DNA of 64,000 bases from an uncultured Corynebacterium sp. GTDB taxonomy: Bacteria; Actinomycetota; Actinomycetes; Mycobacteriales; Mycobacteriaceae. The stretch spans positions 22,050 to 86,049 of the forward strand of contig NZ_CAMIBP010000006.1 of NCBI RefSeq assembly GCF_946223165.1, given 5' to 3'. Positions 26,873-34,625 of this stretch are shown here, piece after piece. The position numbers were made by a program, and so were the translations under genes. How positions within the stretch are numbered: the first letter of the stretch is position 1; each line of letters begins with the position of its first letter. A model generated the notes under the pieces. The model made no database searches and was not told the DNA's origin. It worked only from the letters and a program-made list of their open reading frames with translations.

Positions 26873-27054
26873 GCGAGGTCCTTGTGCTTGGCGCGCCAGA
26901 GCAGGAACTCCACCAGGCAAAGCGCGCCCGCGAGGAGCCCCGGCCACAGAGCGGGGGAGGGTTGGAAGAGATTATAAATAGCCTGGATGAGTGCGAGAAC
27001 GGCGAAGAATCCGACGAAGCCAAGCGCGGTGTCCCAGAGCAAAGCGCGACGCAT
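26869..27054 (-). CDS. Tiny two-helix membrane protein in the mus-like operon
   Basis: A 61-residue protein with two predicted helices, about residues 8–30 (TALGFVGFFAVLALIQAIYN) and 34–54 (ALWPGLLAGALCLVEFLLW), and a basic C-terminus. It overlaps the TreS-like gene by 4 bp and follows the lipoprotein gene by 15 bp, so it is embedded in the operon. C. glutamicum maltose uptake needs an extra membrane protein, MusI; I cannot show that this is its counterpart. Confidence 0.7.
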   Translation of the reverse strand: MRRALLWDTALGFVGFFAVLALIQAIYNLFQPSPALWPGLLAGALCLVEFLLWRAKHKDLA

Positions 27055-27069
27055 GAGGTCACCCCGTCT

Positions 27070-27546
27070 CTAGCGAACCCGCACGGTGAACTCGGTGCCA
27101 TCGGACAGATGCACCGCGGTCTCGCCCTGCGCCAACCCGGTGATGCCGCCATTGAAGCTGGCAGAGCCCTCCGTGTAGGCGCCGCTGAATTCTGCCACGG
27201 TCTCGTCATCGACCGTGGCCTTGGTCCCGTCGGCCTCCGCGATGACGAGGGACTCCGCCACCTCCAGATCGATGGTCTGGCCGGCCAACTCGGCGGGCGT
27301 CAGGATCTGGGGCGCGGGCATGCCGATGGGCGGGGCGGCATCGGCGGCAGAGCTTGCATCCGTGGCAGAGCCTTCATCCGCGGAAGCGTCAGCGGCAGGG
27401 CTAGCGTCAGTGGCCATCGTGGCCTCCTCGGTGGGGGTCGGTGCAGAGGGCTCTTCGGTGGACCCGCAGCCGGTGAGCACCATGCCGGCTAGAGCGCAGG
27501 CCGCCCCGGCGGCGGCGAGGCGGTGCAGGTGCGTCATGATTATCAT
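27070..27546 (-). CDS. Small lipoprotein with Asp/Ala/Ser-rich linker in the mus-like operon
   Basis: A 158-residue secreted lipoprotein: signal peptide with lipobox LTGC (Cys near residue 26), then a roughly 55-residue low-complexity linker of Asp, Ala, Ser, Thr and Glu, then a compact beta-rich domain (ETAVHLSDGTEFTVRV at the end). I do not recognise the domain. ATG 27546 overlaps the permease stop as ATGA and has GGGAGG at a good distance; ATG 27537 is the alternative. Its place in the operon suggests an accessory part of the sugar importer or an envelope-anchored partner of the binding protein. Confidence 0.72.
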   Translation of the reverse strand: MIIMTHLHRLAAAGAACALAGMVLTGCGSTEEPSAPTPTEEATMATDASPAADASADEGSATDASSAADAAPPIGMPAPQILTPAELAGQTIDLEVAESLVIAEADGTKATVDDETVAEFSGAYTEGSASFNGGITGLAQGETAVHLSDGTEFTVRVR

Positions 27547-28364
27547 GCCTTCACACCTCCCGCGGTCAGGCCGGAGACGATGCGCTGCTGGAACACGAGC
27601 ACCATGATGATGAGGGGGATGGTGACCAGCGCGCCGGCGGCCATCGTGGCGGCATATGGGTACTCGAAGGCGGAGGGGCCGGAGAAGCGCGCGATGGCCA
27701 CGGTGACGGGCTCGGTGTCCGTGGTGGACAGCTGGCGGGCGAGCATGAACTCGTTCCACGTCGTGATGAACGCGATGATGGCGGTGGTAAACAGCGCCGG
27801 GGCCGCCAGCGGCAGGAGCACGAGGCGGAAGGCCTGGCCGCGGGTGGCGCCGTCCACGCGGGCGGCCTCCTCCAGCTCCCAGGGCAGCTGGCGGAAGAAG
27901 CTGAGCAGTGTGTAGACCGTCAGTGGCAGGGCGAAAGAGATATTGGGGATGATCATGGCGCGGTAAGAGCCAATCCAGCCCAGGTCGCCGAACATCTGGA
28001 ACAGCGGGGTGACCAGGGCGATGCCCGGGAACATCGACGCCGCCAGGATGATGCCCGTGACAATGCCTTTGCCGGGGAAGTCGAGGCGGGCCAGCGCGTA
28101 GGCGGTAAACACGCCCACGGCGACGGCGATGAGCGTGGTGGCCAGGGAGATGAGCAGCGAATTGCCAATCGCGCCCAGGAAGTCGTTGCCCTTATCCGTG
28201 GCCAGGGCGTCCTTAAAATTGTCCAGCGTGACGTGTGTGGGCCACGGGGTGGTGTCGAAGGTAAACGCCTTGTCGCGCAGGGCGGTGACTACCATCCAGT
28301 AGAAGGGGGCCAGGCCCCAGAACATGATGAAGATAATGCCTAATAGGTGCCCGAACTTTTTCAT
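27543..28364 (-). CDS. Maltose-type ABC transporter permease (MusG-like)
   Basis: A 273-residue MalG-family permease with six membrane helices. The EAA loop reads EEAARVDGATRGQAFRLVLLP, the site that contacts the ATPase. The N-terminus MKKFGHLLGIIFIMFWGLAP and the GIALVTPLFQMF segment are family-typical. It overlaps the MusF-like gene by 4 bp. The synteny binding protein–permease–permease with a separate MalK-type ATPase next to it matches the C. glutamicum musEFGK maltose system. Confidence 0.9.
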   Translation of the reverse strand: MKKFGHLLGIIFIMFWGLAPFYWMVVTALRDKAFTFDTTPWPTHVTLDNFKDALATDKGNDFLGAIGNSLLISLATTLIAVAVGVFTAYALARLDFPGKGIVTGIILAASMFPGIALVTPLFQMFGDLGWIGSYRAMIIPNISFALPLTVYTLLSFFRQLPWELEEAARVDGATRGQAFRLVLLPLAAPALFTTAIIAFITTWNEFMLARQLSTTDTEPVTVAIARFSGPSAFEYPYAATMAAGALVTIPLIIMVLVFQQRIVSGLTAGGVKA

Positions 28365-29326
28365 GCCGCTACCTTCTTCTTTCTGTCAGTCGTGGAACCC
28401 ACGTCCGCGCCGAGGAACCTGATGAGGATGAAGGCCACGGCGAAGATGAGCAGGAAGATGAGAGTCGAGAGCGCGGAGGCCGAGTTGAAGTGGCCTTGGC
28501 GCATGTCCTCGACGACGAGCTGGGAGATGGTGGCCGTCGGCGCGTTCGACGAACCGGAAATCATGATGACCGGCAGGTCGTACATGCGCAGCGCGTCGAG
28601 GGTACGGAACAGGATGGCCACCATGAGCGCCGGCCGCACCAGCGGCAGGGTGATGCGTACGAAGCGCTGCCAGGCGTTGGCGCCGTCCACGCGGGCGGCC
28701 TCGTAGACATCCTTGGGGATCATCTGCAGGCCGGCCAGGATCAGCAGGGCCATGAACGGCGCCGTCTTCCACACGTCGGCGATGATGACCGCCAGGCGGG
28801 CGAAGGTGGGGTCCGTGGTCCAGGCGATCTGGCTGCCGAGCAGCGAATTGACGATGCCCTGCGGCGCGAACATGAACTGCCACAGCTTGGCCGTCACGGC
28901 GGTGGGGATGGCCCACGGCACGAGGACTGCGGCGCGCACGAGGCCGCGCCCGCGGTACTCGCCATTCATGATGAGCGCCATGCCCATGCCGAGGATGGTC
29001 TCCAGCAGCACCGTGACGACGGCGAAGAAGATGGTCACCTTGACCGCCGGCCAGAAGTCGGTGGCGATGTTGCCCGGTGGGCAGGTGATGACCTGGCCGG
29101 TGGCGCCCATGCACCGGTTGCCCACCCAATACAGGTAGTTTTCTAAGCCGGCGAACTGGCCCTCGACGAAGACCCCCGTCGTGGGATCAAGCCGCTTGTT
29201 GCCCTGGAAGGAGAGCATGATGGCGCGGACGATGGGGTAGCCGATGACTACCGCCAGGACCGCCAGAGCGGGCGCGACGAGCACCGCGGCCGATCTCCAT
29301 TGGCGTGATGTGTGCATAGAGGCCAC
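28361..29326 (-). CDS. Maltose-type ABC transporter permease (MusF-like)
   Basis: A 321-residue MalF-type permease with six to eight membrane helices and an external loop (about residues 40–75, with two cysteines). The EAA loop is YEAARVDGANAWQRFVRITL. LVPWAIPTAVTAKLWQFMF is the usual core of sugar permeases. It is preceded by a hairpin that follows musE and overlaps the next permease by 4 bp. Confidence 0.9.
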   Translation of the reverse strand: MASMHTSRQWRSAAVLVAPALAVLAVVIGYPIVRAIMLSFQGNKRLDPTTGVFVEGQFAGLENYLYWVGNRCMGATGQVITCPPGNIATDFWPAVKVTIFFAVVTVLLETILGMGMALIMNGEYRGRGLVRAAVLVPWAIPTAVTAKLWQFMFAPQGIVNSLLGSQIAWTTDPTFARLAVIIADVWKTAPFMALLILAGLQMIPKDVYEAARVDGANAWQRFVRITLPLVRPALMVAILFRTLDALRMYDLPVIMISGSSNAPTATISQLVVEDMRQGHFNSASALSTLIFLLIFAVAFILIRFLGADVGSTTDRKKKVAA

Positions 29327-29370
29327 GAGCCTTTCTCAAGAGCCTTTCATCTACAGTGAGCATAATAAAG

Positions 29371-29398
29371 GGGGCGGCCCACCTGCGTGAACCGCCCC
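29371..29398 (-). terminator. Partial terminator between the binding-protein and permease genes
   Basis: GGGGCGG pairs with CCGCCCC, followed on the minus strand by CTTTATTATG. Such a leaky hairpin behind the first gene usually raises binding-protein mRNA over permease mRNA. Confidence 0.6.
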
Positions 29399-29415
29399 GC
29401 CTGGGGGATGCGACC

Positions 29416-30684
29416 TTATCCTGCGGACGCGGCCTCGATGGCGGCCTTCATGTCCTTGGTGGAGTCGTCGACGGACTTACCGGAGTTAAGCGCTGCGTAG
29501 GCGTTGTCCTGGATGGCCTTGGAGACAGCGTCGTAGAACGGGGACACCGGGCGCGGCGTGGCGTTCTCCAGGGACTCCTTGAGGGCCGGCAGGTACGGGA
29601 ACTCCTCAACAAGGGCGGCGTCGTCGTAGATGGACGCCAGGACCGGCGGGAAGGAGGCCTCCGCGAAGGACTTCTGGTTCTCCTCGCTGACGATGAACTT
29701 CATGAAGTCCAGCGCGGTCTGCTTGTTCTTGGAGTTGACGTTGATGCCGTTGTTGTAGCCGCCGAGGGTGGAGGCGCCGACGCCGTCCTTGCCCACGATC
29801 GGGGACACCTCAACCTTGATGCCCTTGTCCACGGCGTTGGTGTACATGTACGGCCAGTTGATGGCGAAGGCGGTGTTGCCCTCGGTGAAGGCCAGGTTGG
29901 TCTCTTCCTCGGTGGCGGCCAGCGAGTCCTTGGAGATGATGCCGTCGTTGAAGGCGTCGACCATGGCCTGCAGGCCGGCCTTGGAGGCGTCCGAATCCAC
30001 GGTCACGGCGCCGGAGTCATCAAGGACGCCGCCGCCCCAGCCGTTCATGAAGCCGGTGGTGTTGACGGTGAGGCCTTCGTACTGCTTGAGCTGGGTGGTC
30101 AGGCAGGCCTTGCCCTTCTCCAGTGCCTCGCAGGCGCCCTTGAAGTCATCAAACTTGCTGACCTCGGTCGGAGCCAGATCCGCGTTGCGGAAGAGCAGCT
30201 GGCCGTTGGTGTTCTGCGGCAGGGCGTAGAGGGTGCCGTTGTAGGTGGCGGACTCCACGGTGGATTCCAGCAGGTCCGAGGTGTCGACCTCCAGATCGCC
30301 GGTGAGCGGGGCGAGCCACTGGTTGGCTGCGAACTGGGCGGTCCACACGACGTCGAGAGCCATGACGTCGTAGTCGGTGTTGCCGGCCTGGAGCGACTGG
30401 ACCAGGGTCTCGCGCTGTGCGTCGGCCTCACCAGCCAACTCGGAGAGCGTGACTTCCTCGTCCGGGTGCTCGGCGTTCCACTTTTCGATGATGGGCTGAA
30501 TCTTGTCCGTGTCGTTCTTGCCCATGGCGAAGGTGATGGGGCCGCGGCCGCCGGACCCGGTGGAAGAGGAGTCTGCGCCGGAGGCGGAGCTCGAGGATCC
30601 GGAGTCGGAGGAGTTGGAACAGCCGGTTACCAGGAGGGCCACGGCGGTCGTCGTCGCGGCGGTCGCGAGGAGGGACTTCTTCAT
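29416..30684 (-). CDS. Maltose-type ABC transporter substrate-binding lipoprotein (MusE-like)
   Basis: A 422-residue extracytoplasmic sugar-binding protein (SBP family 1). The signal peptide ends in lipobox VTGC (Cys near 22), followed by a Ser/Gly linker. The mature part has the FAMGKNDTDKIQPIIEKWNA start, VVWTAQFAANQWL and ALDFMKFIVSEENQKSFAEA, all typical of CUT1 sugar-binding proteins. A hairpin after the gene and coupled permeases downstream indicate an operon starting here. Substrate is inferred to be maltose or a maltodextrin from synteny with mus and from the TreS-like gene. Confidence 0.9.
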   Translation of the reverse strand: MKKSLLATAATTTAVALLVTGCSNSSDSGSSSSASGADSSSTGSGGRGPITFAMGKNDTDKIQPIIEKWNAEHPDEEVTLSELAGEADAQRETLVQSLQAGNTDYDVMALDVVWTAQFAANQWLAPLTGDLEVDTSDLLESTVESATYNGTLYALPQNTNGQLLFRNADLAPTEVSKFDDFKGACEALEKGKACLTTQLKQYEGLTVNTTGFMNGWGGGVLDDSGAVTVDSDASKAGLQAMVDAFNDGIISKDSLAATEEETNLAFTEGNTAFAINWPYMYTNAVDKGIKVEVSPIVGKDGVGASTLGGYNNGINVNSKNKQTALDFMKFIVSEENQKSFAEASFPPVLASIYDDAALVEEFPYLPALKESLENATPRPVSPFYDAVSKAIQDNAYAALNSGKSVDDSTKDMKAAIEAASAG

Positions 30685-30771
30685 CGGGGATACACCTTTC
30701 GTAAAGAATGAGATGCCTTAACCGTAAGATAAAACGACTCACTCGCCGGTCATTTTGTGTGTTTTGTCGCA

Positions 30772-30801
30772 GTGTGGGGGTGAAAATACCCCCCGTCACA
30801 C
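30772..30801 (-). terminator. Hairpin between the MalK-type ATPase gene and the mus-like operon
   Basis: GTGTG–GGGGT pairs with ACCCC–CACAC through an A-rich loop. It lies 10 bp past the ATPase stop and before the binding-protein promoter region, so it probably terminates the ATPase transcript. Confidence 0.55.
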
Positions 30802-30810
30802 AGTGGCTCG

Positions 30811-31800
30811 TTACAGACGGTTGCCGTCCGCGTCGAAGCGATGGGCGGAGTCCACATCAAACGCCAGACCCACCTGATCACCGCGCCCCGGCACCGGCCC
30901 CGTGCCGTCGACGCGCGCCACGAAGCGCTGTCCGTCAACGTCTGCATAGACGTAAGACTCCGCACCCAGCTCCTCGACGATATCGACCGTGCCCGTGAGC
31001 GGGCCCTCGCTCACCGGAACCAGCCGCATGGACTCCGGGCGCACGCCGTAGCGCTGGCCGTTAAGGTCGAAGATGTTCATCGCCGGGCTGCCGATGAAGC
31101 CCGCCACGAACTCGTTGGCCGGAGCGTCGTAGAGCTCCCGCGGCGGGGCCACCTGCTGGAGGTAGCCGTCCTTGAGCACGGCCACGCGGTCGCCCATCGT
31201 CATGGCCTCGACCTGATCATGTGTGACATACACCGTCGTCGTGCCCAGGCGATTCTGGAGCGCCGCAAGCTCCGCGCGCGTCTGGACGCGCAGCTTTGCA
31301 TCTAGGTTGGACAGCGGCTCATCCATGAGAAAGACCTTCGGGTTGCGCACGATGGCGCGGCCCATGGCCACGCGCTGGCGCTGGCCGCCGGAGAGATCCT
31401 TCGGCTTACGGTCCAGATACTCCGTCAGGCCCAGCATGGCCGCGGCCTCGTCCACCTTGGCCGCGATCTCGGCCTTGGGAAGCTTGGCTAGTTTGAGGGA
31501 AAACGCCATGTTGTCGCGCACGCTCAGGTGCGGGTACAGCGCATAGTTCTGGAATACCATCGCAATGTCGCGCTCGCCCGGCTCCAGGCCGGTGACGTCC
31601 TTGCCGTCGATACGAATCGCGCCTCCTGACACGTCCTCCAGGCCGGCGAGCGCGCGCAGCGTCGTCGACTTGCCGCAGCCGGACGGCCCGACATGCACGA
31701 GGAACTCCCCGTCGCGGATGTCCAAGTCCAAGGAATGAACGGTGGGCTGCGCTGCGCCGGGATAGGTGATCTCGACGGAATCAAAGGTGACCTGTGCCAT
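30811..31800 (-). CDS. Maltose-type ABC transporter ATP-binding protein (MusK/MsiK-like)
   Basis: A 329-residue MalK/UgpC-type ATPase. Walker A is GPSGCGKSTTLRALAG near 36, the signature is LSGGQRQRVAMGRA, Walker B is VFLMDEPLSNLDAK, and YVTHDQVEAMTMGDR carries the switch His. Residues 235–329 form a TOBE-type regulatory domain (YGVRPESMRL). It should drive the MusFG-like permeases encoded downstream; in some actinobacteria this ATPase is shared by several sugar importers. It is divergent from birA with only 50 bp between start codons. Confidence 0.9.
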   Translation of the reverse strand: MAQVTFDSVEITYPGAAQPTVHSLDLDIRDGEFLVHVGPSGCGKSTTLRALAGLEDVSGGAIRIDGKDVTGLEPGERDIAMVFQNYALYPHLSVRDNMAFSLKLAKLPKAEIAAKVDEAAAMLGLTEYLDRKPKDLSGGQRQRVAMGRAIVRNPKVFLMDEPLSNLDAKLRVQTRAELAALQNRLGTTTVYVTHDQVEAMTMGDRVAVLKDGYLQQVAPPRELYDAPANEFVAGFIGSPAMNIFDLNGQRYGVRPESMRLVPVSEGPLTGTVDIVEELGAESYVYADVDGQRFVARVDGTGPVPGRGDQVGLAFDVDSAHRFDADGNRL

Positions 31801-31837
31801 AGCCGTACACCTTACTCGGCGGGTCGCGCGAGCCGCG

Positions 31838-31843
31838 TAGTCT
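31838..31843 (+). promoter_or_regulatory. -10 element giving a leaderless birA mRNA
   Basis: TAGTCT ends 7 bp before ATG 31851, which fits a transcript starting at the start codon; no ribosome-binding site is visible. Confidence 0.5.
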
Positions 31844-31850
31844 GGGGTGC

Positions 31851-32717
31851 ATGAGCACTTACGACATTGAGCGAATTCGCACCGAGCTGGCCGGCCTCTA
31901 TGCGGATGTCCAGTTCGTTGAGGAGACCGGCTCCACCAACACGACCCTCATGCAGGCCACTGACGTCAAGGACGGCACCGTCTTGCTTGCCGATGCCCAG
32001 TCCGCCGGCAAGGGCCGACTCGGCCGCGTCTGGTCTTCGCCGAAGGGCAGCCAGGTCATCTTCTCACTGCTGCTGCTTCCGCACTCCCTCGATCACCTGG
32101 GGACCCTCCCACTGGCCGCTGGCCTGGCGGTTACCGACGCCATCCCGGGCACCGTCCTCAAGTGGCCCAACGATGTCCTCATCAATGGCAAGAAGCTCGT
32201 CGGCATTCTCGCCGAGGCCGGCCCCGTCGGCTCTGCGTTCAAATCCCCCGAGTTTAAGGCGGGGGAGTTTAACAAGGCCGAGTTCAATAAGGCTGAGATC
32301 AATAAGACCGAGATCAACAAGGCCGAAGTCGCCCTGAAGATGCAGGAGAGCCCAGCCCCCTCGGCGCGCGTCGTCGTTGGCATGGGTATCAATGTCTCGC
32401 TCACTGCCGAGGAGCTTCCGGTTCCCACGGCTACCTCCCTCGTCCTGGAGGGGCAGGAGGATGACCGCACCCAGGTCGCCATCGATGTGCTCACCGCGCT
32501 GCGCCACCGCATCGCGCAGTGGGAGTCCCAGGATCCGCAGCTGCTCGTGGACTACCGCAAGGTGTGCTCGTCCATCGGCCTCGAGGTGCGCCTTGAGGCG
32601 CCGACGGGCGATGTCGTCGGCACCGTTGAGGGAGTCGGCGATGACGGACGCATCAAGGTGGGCGGCGAGTACTACTCCGCCGGTGACGTCATTCACCTCC
32701 GCCCGGTCAACGGCTAA
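31851..32717 (+). CDS. birA: Biotin–protein ligase BirA with a pentad-repeat insertion
   Basis: A 288-residue class I (no DNA-binding domain) ligase that attaches biotin to AccBC, Pyc and the paralogue at 56630. Conserved parts: ETGSTNTTLM, QSAGKGRLGRVWSSPKG (biotinyl-AMP loop, near 50–65), VLKWPNDVLINGKKLVGIL and VVVGMGINVSLT; the C-terminal SH3-like domain ends with AGDVIHLRP. Between GILAEAG and VVVGMGINV there is an insertion of about 40 residues containing five in-frame pentads (EFKAG, EFNKA, EFNKA, EINKT, EINKA; residues 134–158). In ordinary BirA this junction is a short loop. The catalytic residues are intact. Confidence 0.93.
   Translation: MSTYDIERIRTELAGLYADVQFVEETGSTNTTLMQATDVKDGTVLLADAQSAGKGRLGRVWSSPKGSQVIFSLLLLPHSLDHLGTLPLAAGLAVTDAIPGTVLKWPNDVLINGKKLVGILAEAGPVGSAFKSPEFKAGEFNKAEFNKAEINKTEINKAEVALKMQESPAPSARVVVGMGINVSLTAEELPVPTATSLVLEGQEDDRTQVAIDVLTALRHRIAQWESQDPQLLVDYRKVCSSIGLEVRLEAPTGDVVGTVEGVGDDGRIKVGGEYYSAGDVIHLRPVNG
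32250..32324 (+). repeat. Five tandem 15-bp repeats inside birA
   Basis: Units start at 32250, 32265, 32280, 32295 and 32310; the last four read GAG(T/A)T(T/C)AA(C/T)AAG(G/A)C(C/T). Every unit is in frame and encodes E-(F/I)-N-K-(A/T), so copy-number change would alter loop length without breaking the enzyme. Synonymous differences between units show they are not a very recent duplication. Confidence 0.9.
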
Positions 32718-32787
32718 ACGCTTCGTCGCAGTGGGCTGAGCTTGTCCTACGCGCAGCAGCGCCGCGCCCTGTGTGCTCGATAGTGAG

Positions 32788-32978
32788 CTAGGGCGCGGCG
32801 CTGTTGTGTGTTGCGGTGGATTCGCCGGCGGTCACCGTGGTGGCGGTGCCATTGACGGAGACGGTCTTCTCCCCGCCATTCCAGTCCTGGGCGTCATCCA
32901 TGTCCACTCGTCGTCCTTAGTGAGGGCGTTATCAGAGTTGGCGTCGGCGGCCTTGTGGAGGGGACCGGCGGGATGACC
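32788..32978 (-). pseudogene. C-terminal remnant of an unidentified secreted-type protein next to the VTC gene
   Basis: On the minus strand DANSDNALTKDDEW is followed, after a one-base frame change, by DDAQDWNGGEKTVSVNG and TATTVTAGESTATHNSAAP with a stop at 32788. It begins immediately after the VTC gene's stop. VTC–DUF4956 pairs in other bacteria are often followed by CotH-like or carbohydrate-binding proteins, so this may be the tail of such a third gene; the family cannot be recognised from the piece left. Confidence 0.4.
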
Positions 32979-33727
32979 TTAGGCGGCGTCGAAGTAATTC
33001 GTGAGGTTCCGGTGCCACTTGTTGGCCGGCAGCTCCGGGTGCATGGCTGCCATCCCGGTGCCGAACTTTGACACCCGCGTCGGGCGGTGCCCCTGGGACC
33101 ACAGCAGGCGGTCCAGCGGCGAGGGGTGGAACCGGATTTCGTCTCCGCGAAGACTACGTCGAGGTCCTCCAATGTTCTCCCGGTGAATGACCGCCACGTG
33201 AGAGCCGTATCAATAGTGGCGCGGTCCTCGCCCGGCGGGCGCAGCGTGGTGCGCGAATATGTATTGAAAAGGCTCGGCTCGAGCAGCGGGATGATTCCCT
33301 CCTGGTACACCCCGGACAACTCGGCCTGAAGGAAATCCAGTGCCTCCGGCGCCACGGATCCCCCGTGGGCGCGCGCAGGCTCAATGGGGACGCGGTGCTT
33401 CACGGTCATGCCCCGTGGTCCCTTCGTCTTCACCTCGCAGAAGCCCAGGTTGGAATCAACGTAGGTGCGCTGGCGGACCTTGAAGCGGCGGCGGCGCTTC
33501 TGTGCGGTCATGCGGTACGACAGCAGGTCCGGGGTGTCGAAGTACGTGGTAGCGTAGCGCTGCTGGCGCTTCCCACCAATCTCCAGCACGCGGGTGCCCG
33601 CGGGGAGCTCCTGGGCGATGGCCTGGAGGTCCGCGTGGCGGAGCAGGTACTTGCGGTCCACGCGGGTCATCATCTGCGCCTCGGCATTCATCTGCTCCAG
33701 GCTGATGGGCTCAAGTGAGTCAAACAT
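32979..33727 (-). pseudogene. VTC-domain (polyphosphate-polymerase-like) protein with one frameshift
   Basis: The frame from ATG 33727 encodes a VTC domain: MMTRVDRKYLLRHADLQ, TTYFDTPDLLSYRMTAQKRR, KVRQRTYVDSNLGFCEVKTK. It runs as far as AETKSGSTP and then loses similarity. The other frame continues the domain correctly with SPLDRLLWSQGHRPTRVSKF, PELPANKWHRNL and stops at 32979. Adding one C to the C4 run (plus-strand G run 33123–33126) restores a continuous protein of about 249 residues. Either the gene is recently inactivated or this is a homopolymer sequencing error. VTC domains make polyphosphate from ATP; the gene pairs with the DUF4956 gene upstream. Confidence 0.82.
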
Positions 33728-33753
33728 GTTGTCGGTCCTTGGGGAGTGAATGG

Positions 33754-34386
33754 CTAGAGGTTGGCCTCAGCCATCTCCGGGTAGGTGTTCATCGTGTGTG
33801 CTCCTTGTGCGGTGCGTGGCGTGCGGCCCTGGCTTGTGGAACCGCGGCGGCCGCGGACCTGCACCCAGGTGGTGTCGTTGACGAGGTCGACCTTCGTGGT
33901 GGAGGCGCCGAGGATTTCCGCGTCCAGCATTTGGGCCAGCTCGGCTTCGAGCTCCTCCTGGTTGGTGATGGCGCGGTCTAGGATGATGTCTTCGTTGAAG
34001 TAGTTGCCGAAGAGGATCTTGGAATCCGTCATCGCAATGCCGGCGATGAGGACGGCGATGGCGATGAATGCGTACGGGTTCAGGGTGGTGGTCAGGCCGC
34101 AGATGAGGCCGATGGCCAAGGCGCCGAAGAGGTACGCGATCTCGCGCTGTGAAATCTCCGAGGAGCGCAGGCGGATGATGGACAATACACCGAAGAGTCC
34201 GATGCCGACGCCCTCGGCAACGCTGACGGAGGAGAGCATCATCGTCACGCCCAGGACGCCGATGTTGACGCCGATGAAGGCGACGACGAGGTCTGCGCGG
34301 TTGTGGCGCGGGAAGTAGATGGCGAAGACGAGGGTAGCGATGGCGACGAGGTCGACTGCGATCATCATCAGGATGGTGGTGCTCAT
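33754..34386 (-). CDS. DUF4956 membrane protein paired with the VTC gene
   Basis: A 210-residue protein with four or five membrane helices (LMMIAVDLVAIATLVFAIYF at the start; FIGVNIGVLGVTMMLSSVS; LFGALAIGLICGLTTTLNPY; AFIAIAVLIAGIAM) and a cytoplasmic C-terminal part. GLFGVLSIIRLRSSEISQRE is the conserved DUF4956 segment. Such proteins sit beside VTC-domain genes in many bacteria and probably form a membrane module with them. The last ~30 residues look atypical, so a C-terminal frame change is possible. It starts 26 bp before the VTC gene on the same strand; a PHO-like box and a 17-bp tandem repeat lie upstream. Confidence 0.82.
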   Translation of the reverse strand: MSTTILMMIAVDLVAIATLVFAIYFPRHNRADLVVAFIGVNIGVLGVTMMLSSVSVAEGVGIGLFGVLSIIRLRSSEISQREIAYLFGALAIGLICGLTTTLNPYAFIAIAVLIAGIAMTDSKILFGNYFNEDIILDRAITNQEELEAELAQMLDAEILGASTTKVDLVNDTTWVQVRGRRGSTSQGRTPRTAQGAHTMNTYPEMAEANL

Positions 34387-34405
34387 AGTGGTTGCCTTTC
34401 TGAAT

Positions 34406-34439
34406 TCTGTATCTGTGGGAAATCTGTATCTGTGGGAAA
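34406..34439. repeat. Perfect 17-bp tandem repeat upstream of the DUF4956 gene
   Basis: TCTGTATCTGTGGGAAA occurs twice without spacer (34406–34422, 34423–34439). It lies 20–53 bp before the DUF4956 start, within the predicted 5' untranslated region. Confidence 0.9.
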
Positions 34440-34519
34440 TAGAAGCAGCGCTTCGATCGCCTACCCATTCCGTGCGGCGTTGAGATAACCATGACGAATC
34501 AAGCTGGAGAACCCCTCCG

Positions 34520-34536
34520 GTTAACCTTTTGTTTAC
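34520..34536 (-). promoter_or_regulatory. PHO-box-like direct repeat upstream of the DUF4956–VTC genes
   Basis: GTTAAC at 34520 and GTTTAC at 34531 have an 11-bp period. They begin 32 bp upstream of a possible minus-strand -10 TTATCT (plus 34483–34488). Same element and spacing as at pit. Confidence 0.55.
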
Positions 34537-34612
34537 TTCCGGGTTTGCCCATAATCTTCCGGTTAGTTGGCTGGATGGTTCCTGTGGACGCAGCGTTCCT
34601 GGGGCCAGCGGC

Positions 34613-34618
34613 TACACT
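34613..34618 (+). promoter_or_regulatory. -10 element giving a leaderless mRNA for the PH-domain protein gene
   Basis: TACACT ends 7 bp before ATG 34626 and there is no ribosome-binding site, which fits a leaderless transcript. Confidence 0.5.
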
Positions 34619-34625
34619 GTCCGGC

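Noticed and set aside
25418..26977. Open frame of about 519 codons opposite the GH13 gene
   Set aside because: No domain features; GH13 catalytic regions are on the minus strand.
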